From NCBI GenBank assembly GCA_026126105.1, contig JAHCJV010000036.1, positions 1-52,635 on the forward strand: 52,635 nucleotides of DNA. Direction: 5' to 3'. The position numbers and the translations under genes were made by a program. Every line of letters begins with the position of its first letter. Position 1 is the stretch's first letter. The stretch comes from Enhydrobacter sp. GTDB lineage: Bacteria; Pseudomonadota; Alphaproteobacteria; Reyranellales; Reyranellaceae. The notes beneath the pieces were generated by a model. The model was not told the origin of the DNA, did not search any database, and saw only the letters and a program-made list of their open reading frames with translations. Positions 51,333 to 52,635 of this stretch are shown piece after piece.

Positions 51333-51686
51333 CTATGCGGCAGAAGCCATTTCGATGTCGATGTGGATGCGAGCGAACGGGCATTCGACGCCCTCTTCGC
51401 TGCGCTCCAGCAAGCCCAGCTCAAGAAGCTCGGTGACATCCTCGTGCACGCGCTTGACGTCGCGGCCGACCAGGCCTGCGATCCCCCGCATCGACATGGC
51501 GCCCTTCCCCTGCATCATCCGCACCAACTCCCATCGCCGCTCCGTCAGGTGTCCGAAGAAGGCGGCCGGCGTCTCGAACGCCAGCTCCTCGCCTTGGTAG
51601 GTCTTCGCCTTACCCTTGCGGCCGGCTGCCCGCAGCCCGGCTTTCCAGTCCTGCTGCAGCCGGATGGTGAGCGTCCGCTTCGTCAT
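51333..51686 (-). CDS. Putative antitoxin, HVO_A0114/TumA-type winged-helix DNA-binding protein
   Basis: A 117-residue protein with a winged-helix domain from about residue 45 (FFGHLTERRWELVRMMQGKG, RGIAGLVGRDVKRVHEDVTE, LLELGLLER). It matches the small DNA-binding proteins annotated as HVO_A0114 family, which pair with TumE-type toxins. It would neutralise the toxin and, with it, repress the operon through the palindromes at 51969-52018. Its ATG overlaps the toxin's TGA (ATGA), so the toxin gene comes first, the reverse of most type II pairs. Confidence 0.83.
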   Translation of the reverse strand: MTKRTLTIRLQQDWKAGLRAAGRKGKAKTYQGEELAFETPAAFFGHLTERRWELVRMMQGKGAMSMRGIAGLVGRDVKRVHEDVTELLELGLLERSEEGVECPFARIHIDIEMASAA

Positions 51687-51970
51687 GTCATCCTCCGTAC
51701 GGCGTCGACCGCTGCGATGAAATCCTCGATCAGCTGATCAACCGTGGTAAAGGCATAAGGCAGCTCCTTGCCATGGACGTGCATGTGGTCGCCCTCGCCG
51801 AGCTCGTTGTCGAATCCGACGACTCGCACGCCGGCAACGATGTATACCGCCCGGTACTTGAAAGTGTGCTGGCTCGGCGGTACCGGCCGCGGCACGCGCC
51901 AGATTACCAGCTCGACGATCTCGCCCTTCGCGAGCACGGTCTTGGAGCGGGTAATCAGCGTCGCCGGCAC
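51683..51970 (-). CDS. Putative toxin, TumE family
   Basis: A 95-residue protein matching the TumE pattern: KGEIVELVIWRVPRPVPPSQ, FKYRAVYIVAGVRVVGFDNE, GEGDHMHVHGKELPYAF and a C-terminal LIEDFIAAVDAVRR. The activity of the family is poorly known; the conserved GDHxH and FDNE segments suggest a catalytic site. The start is GTG at 51970, inside the right half of a palindrome and without a good ribosome site, so a very short or leaderless transcript is possible. The gene is followed by, and overlaps, the antitoxin gene. Confidence 0.83.
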   Translation of the reverse strand: MPATLITRSKTVLAKGEIVELVIWRVPRPVPPSQHTFKYRAVYIVAGVRVVGFDNELGEGDHMHVHGKELPYAFTTVDQLIEDFIAAVDAVRRMT

Positions 51971-51990
51971 GTTGGCAACTCTGCCAACGT
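51969..51990. promoter_or_regulatory. Operator-like perfect palindrome O1 of the toxin-antitoxin operon
   Basis: ACGTTGGCA (51969-51977) and TGCCAACGT (51982-51990) form a perfect 9-base inverted repeat with a 4-base spacer. It overlaps the toxin GTG and the expected transcription start. A protein bound here would block transcription of the toxin-antitoxin operon. Confidence 0.75.
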
Positions 51991-52015
51991 ATCAGGACGT
52001 TGTCAATAATGCCAA
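51988..52015 (-). promoter_or_regulatory. Probable promoter of the toxin-antitoxin operon
   Basis: On the minus strand TTGGCA (52015-52010) and GATACG (51993-51988) are separated by 16 bases. Each box overlaps one palindrome, as expected for an autoregulated promoter. An alternative -35 box, TTGACA at 52006-52001, lacks a matching -10 box. Confidence 0.45.
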
Positions 52016-52018
52016 CAA
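51997..52018. promoter_or_regulatory. Operator-like imperfect palindrome O2
   Basis: ACGTTGTCA (51997-52005) and TGCCAACAA (52010-52018) repeat the O1 design with the same 4-base spacer and the same GTTGNCA/TGCCAAC core. The centre is 28 bases from that of O1. Two such sites suit cooperative binding by an antitoxin dimer or toxin-antitoxin complex. Confidence 0.65.
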
Positions 52019-52062
52019 GCAGGTACCGTCCTAATTTAAATCCTTGGCGCTCGGAAGTGACG

Positions 52063-52230
52063 CTATATGCCCAACTTGCGACGAACGTCCGCAGGGACGA
52101 CTGGGACGGTTCCGCTGTCTTCGCACCTCGCCATGTAGCGCAGCCATGTCGCGCGCTGGGCGTCAACCGCGCCCGCTTCCAGCTTCGCACGGAGATCGCT
52201 CTTCGGCTTGCCGGTCTTAGGGCGCTTCAT
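52063..52230 (-). CDS. Short hypothetical protein next to an IS end
   Basis: A 55-residue basic product starting MKRPKTGKPKSDLRAKLEAG and ending PADVRRKLGI. I do not recognise it. The frame stays open upstream into the IS3 left end, where an ATG at 52329 would add 33 residues read partly from the insertion sequence. The IS has therefore probably replaced the natural upstream region of this gene, which may be a truncated remnant. Confidence 0.4.
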   Translation of the reverse strand: MKRPKTGKPKSDLRAKLEAGAVDAQRATWLRYMARCEDSGTVPVVPADVRRKLGI

Positions 52231-52303
52231 TCGCCCGTTCTTGGTCCGGGTGATTCCTCTATCAGTTCGAGACTGCAGTCCTTTTGACGCCCCTTTGTAC
52301 ATG

Positions 52304-52635
52304 TGAAGTTGCCCCGTTTTCGTGGACACCCGAACATTTGTGTTTCAGGAGTCCACAATGGCGAAGAAGGGTGCTCCGTATTCCCCTGAGTTCGACGCCA
52401 GATGGTCGAGCTCGTCAAAGCCGGGCTCAGCCCGGAAGAGCTTGCGAAGGAGTCCGAGCCGTCGGGTCAGACGATCCGCAACTGGGTTGCCCAGGCGGGA
52501 CGAGACGAAGGTCGCCGCCCGGACGGTCTGACGACGGTCGAGCGCGAGGAGCTTGGCCGGCTTCGGCGGGAGAACAGGCAGCTCAAGCTCGAGCGCGAGA
52601 TCCTGTCAAAAGCCGCGGCCTGGTTCGCGCGGGAG
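52304..52635 (+). mobile_element. IS3-family insertion sequence, left end (cut by window edge)
   Basis: The element starts at about 52304 with TGAAGTTGCCCCGTTTTCG, resembling the terminal inverted repeats of IS3-family elements, 54 bases ahead of the OrfA start. OrfB and the right end lie beyond the window, so the target duplication cannot be checked. Confidence 0.75.
52358..52635 (+). pseudogene. IS3-family transposase OrfA, frameshifted and partial
   Basis: MAKKGAPYSPEF at the start is the usual OrfA opening, but after 52393 the frame breaks. Reading one base out of register restores the family sequence, from QMVELVKAGLSPEELAKESE through the helix-turn-helix GQTIRNWVAQAG to the leucine-zipper-like LGRLRRENRQLKLEREIL at the window edge. 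One base, probably a C in a TTCCGA stretch, has been lost near 52393. In IS3 elements OrfA binds the ends and fuses to OrfB by a later programmed frameshift; this break is far too early for that. It may be a real mutation or a sequencing error. Confidence 0.8.

Overview
The window is GC-rich, densely coded chromosomal DNA that reads like an alphaproteobacterium of the Hyphomicrobiales/Rhodospirillales kind. The gene content supports this: a Rhizobium etli-type asparaginase, a Bradyrhizobium NdvC-like glucan enzyme, form II CoxL-like molybdenum hydroxylases, an A-type Fe-S protein near exonuclease III, and many acyl-CoA, SDR and CoA-lyase genes. A Reyranella-like organism would fit, but that is a guess. 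I see no rRNA, tRNA or CRISPR array. The only clear mobile DNA is an IS3-type left end at the right edge.

Left part (1-8 kb): a D-malate/tartrate dehydrogenase cut by the window edge is divergent from a D-aminoacylase-like amidohydrolase. An ABM monooxygenase and a phytanoyl-CoA dioxygenase follow as a stop/start-overlapping pair. Next is a compact patatin - acetoacetate decarboxylase - 3-hydroxybutyrate dehydrogenase operon (ketone-body/PHB metabolism), then a zinc-type CDF exporter. A TetR repressor is divergent from an RND efflux adaptor/pump pair, with operator-like repeats between them.

Middle part (12-29 kb): a Tat-exported amidase; a minus-strand pyroglutamyl-peptidase/enolase-superfamily pair; and a minus-strand molybdenum hydroxylase cluster (2Fe-2S, Mo and FAD subunits) ending in a good Rho-independent terminator. 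Upstream lies a CoxG-like protein whose membrane anchor appears to be a separate 41-codon gene overlapping it by one base. Further upstream on the same strand are a membrane GH17 glucan enzyme, a DUF2817 M14-like peptidase, an SDR and a quinone oxidoreductase. Divergent from these is a MaoC hydratase - CitE-like lyase - ExoD operon, followed by a convergent secreted serine hydrolase.

Right-middle (29-42 kb): a putative bicupin protein, malate synthase G and an APH-like kinase on the plus strand; then, on the minus strand, two exported hypothetical proteins, an acyl-CoA dehydrogenase and a D-glutamate-cyclase-like gene overlapping a CHASE2 adenylate cyclase. A DMT transporter, erpA and xthA follow, with two small minus-strand genes around xthA.

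Right part (42-52.6 kb): a tightly packed five-gene minus operon (P450 - PP2C phosphatase - asparaginase - RumA-type RNA methyltransferase - SDR) is divergent from two acyl-CoA ligases that flank an exported beta-sandwich protein. A long REP-like inverted repeat separates these from a TumE/TumA-type toxin-antitoxin pair with two operator-like palindromes. The window ends in an IS3-family element whose OrfA carries a frameshift.

Most genes are ordinary accessory metabolism. The most interesting structures are the split CoxG anchor, the toxin-antitoxin control region, the interleaved inverted repeat and the five-gene P450/PP2C/asparaginase operon. I found no clear new defence or biosynthetic system.
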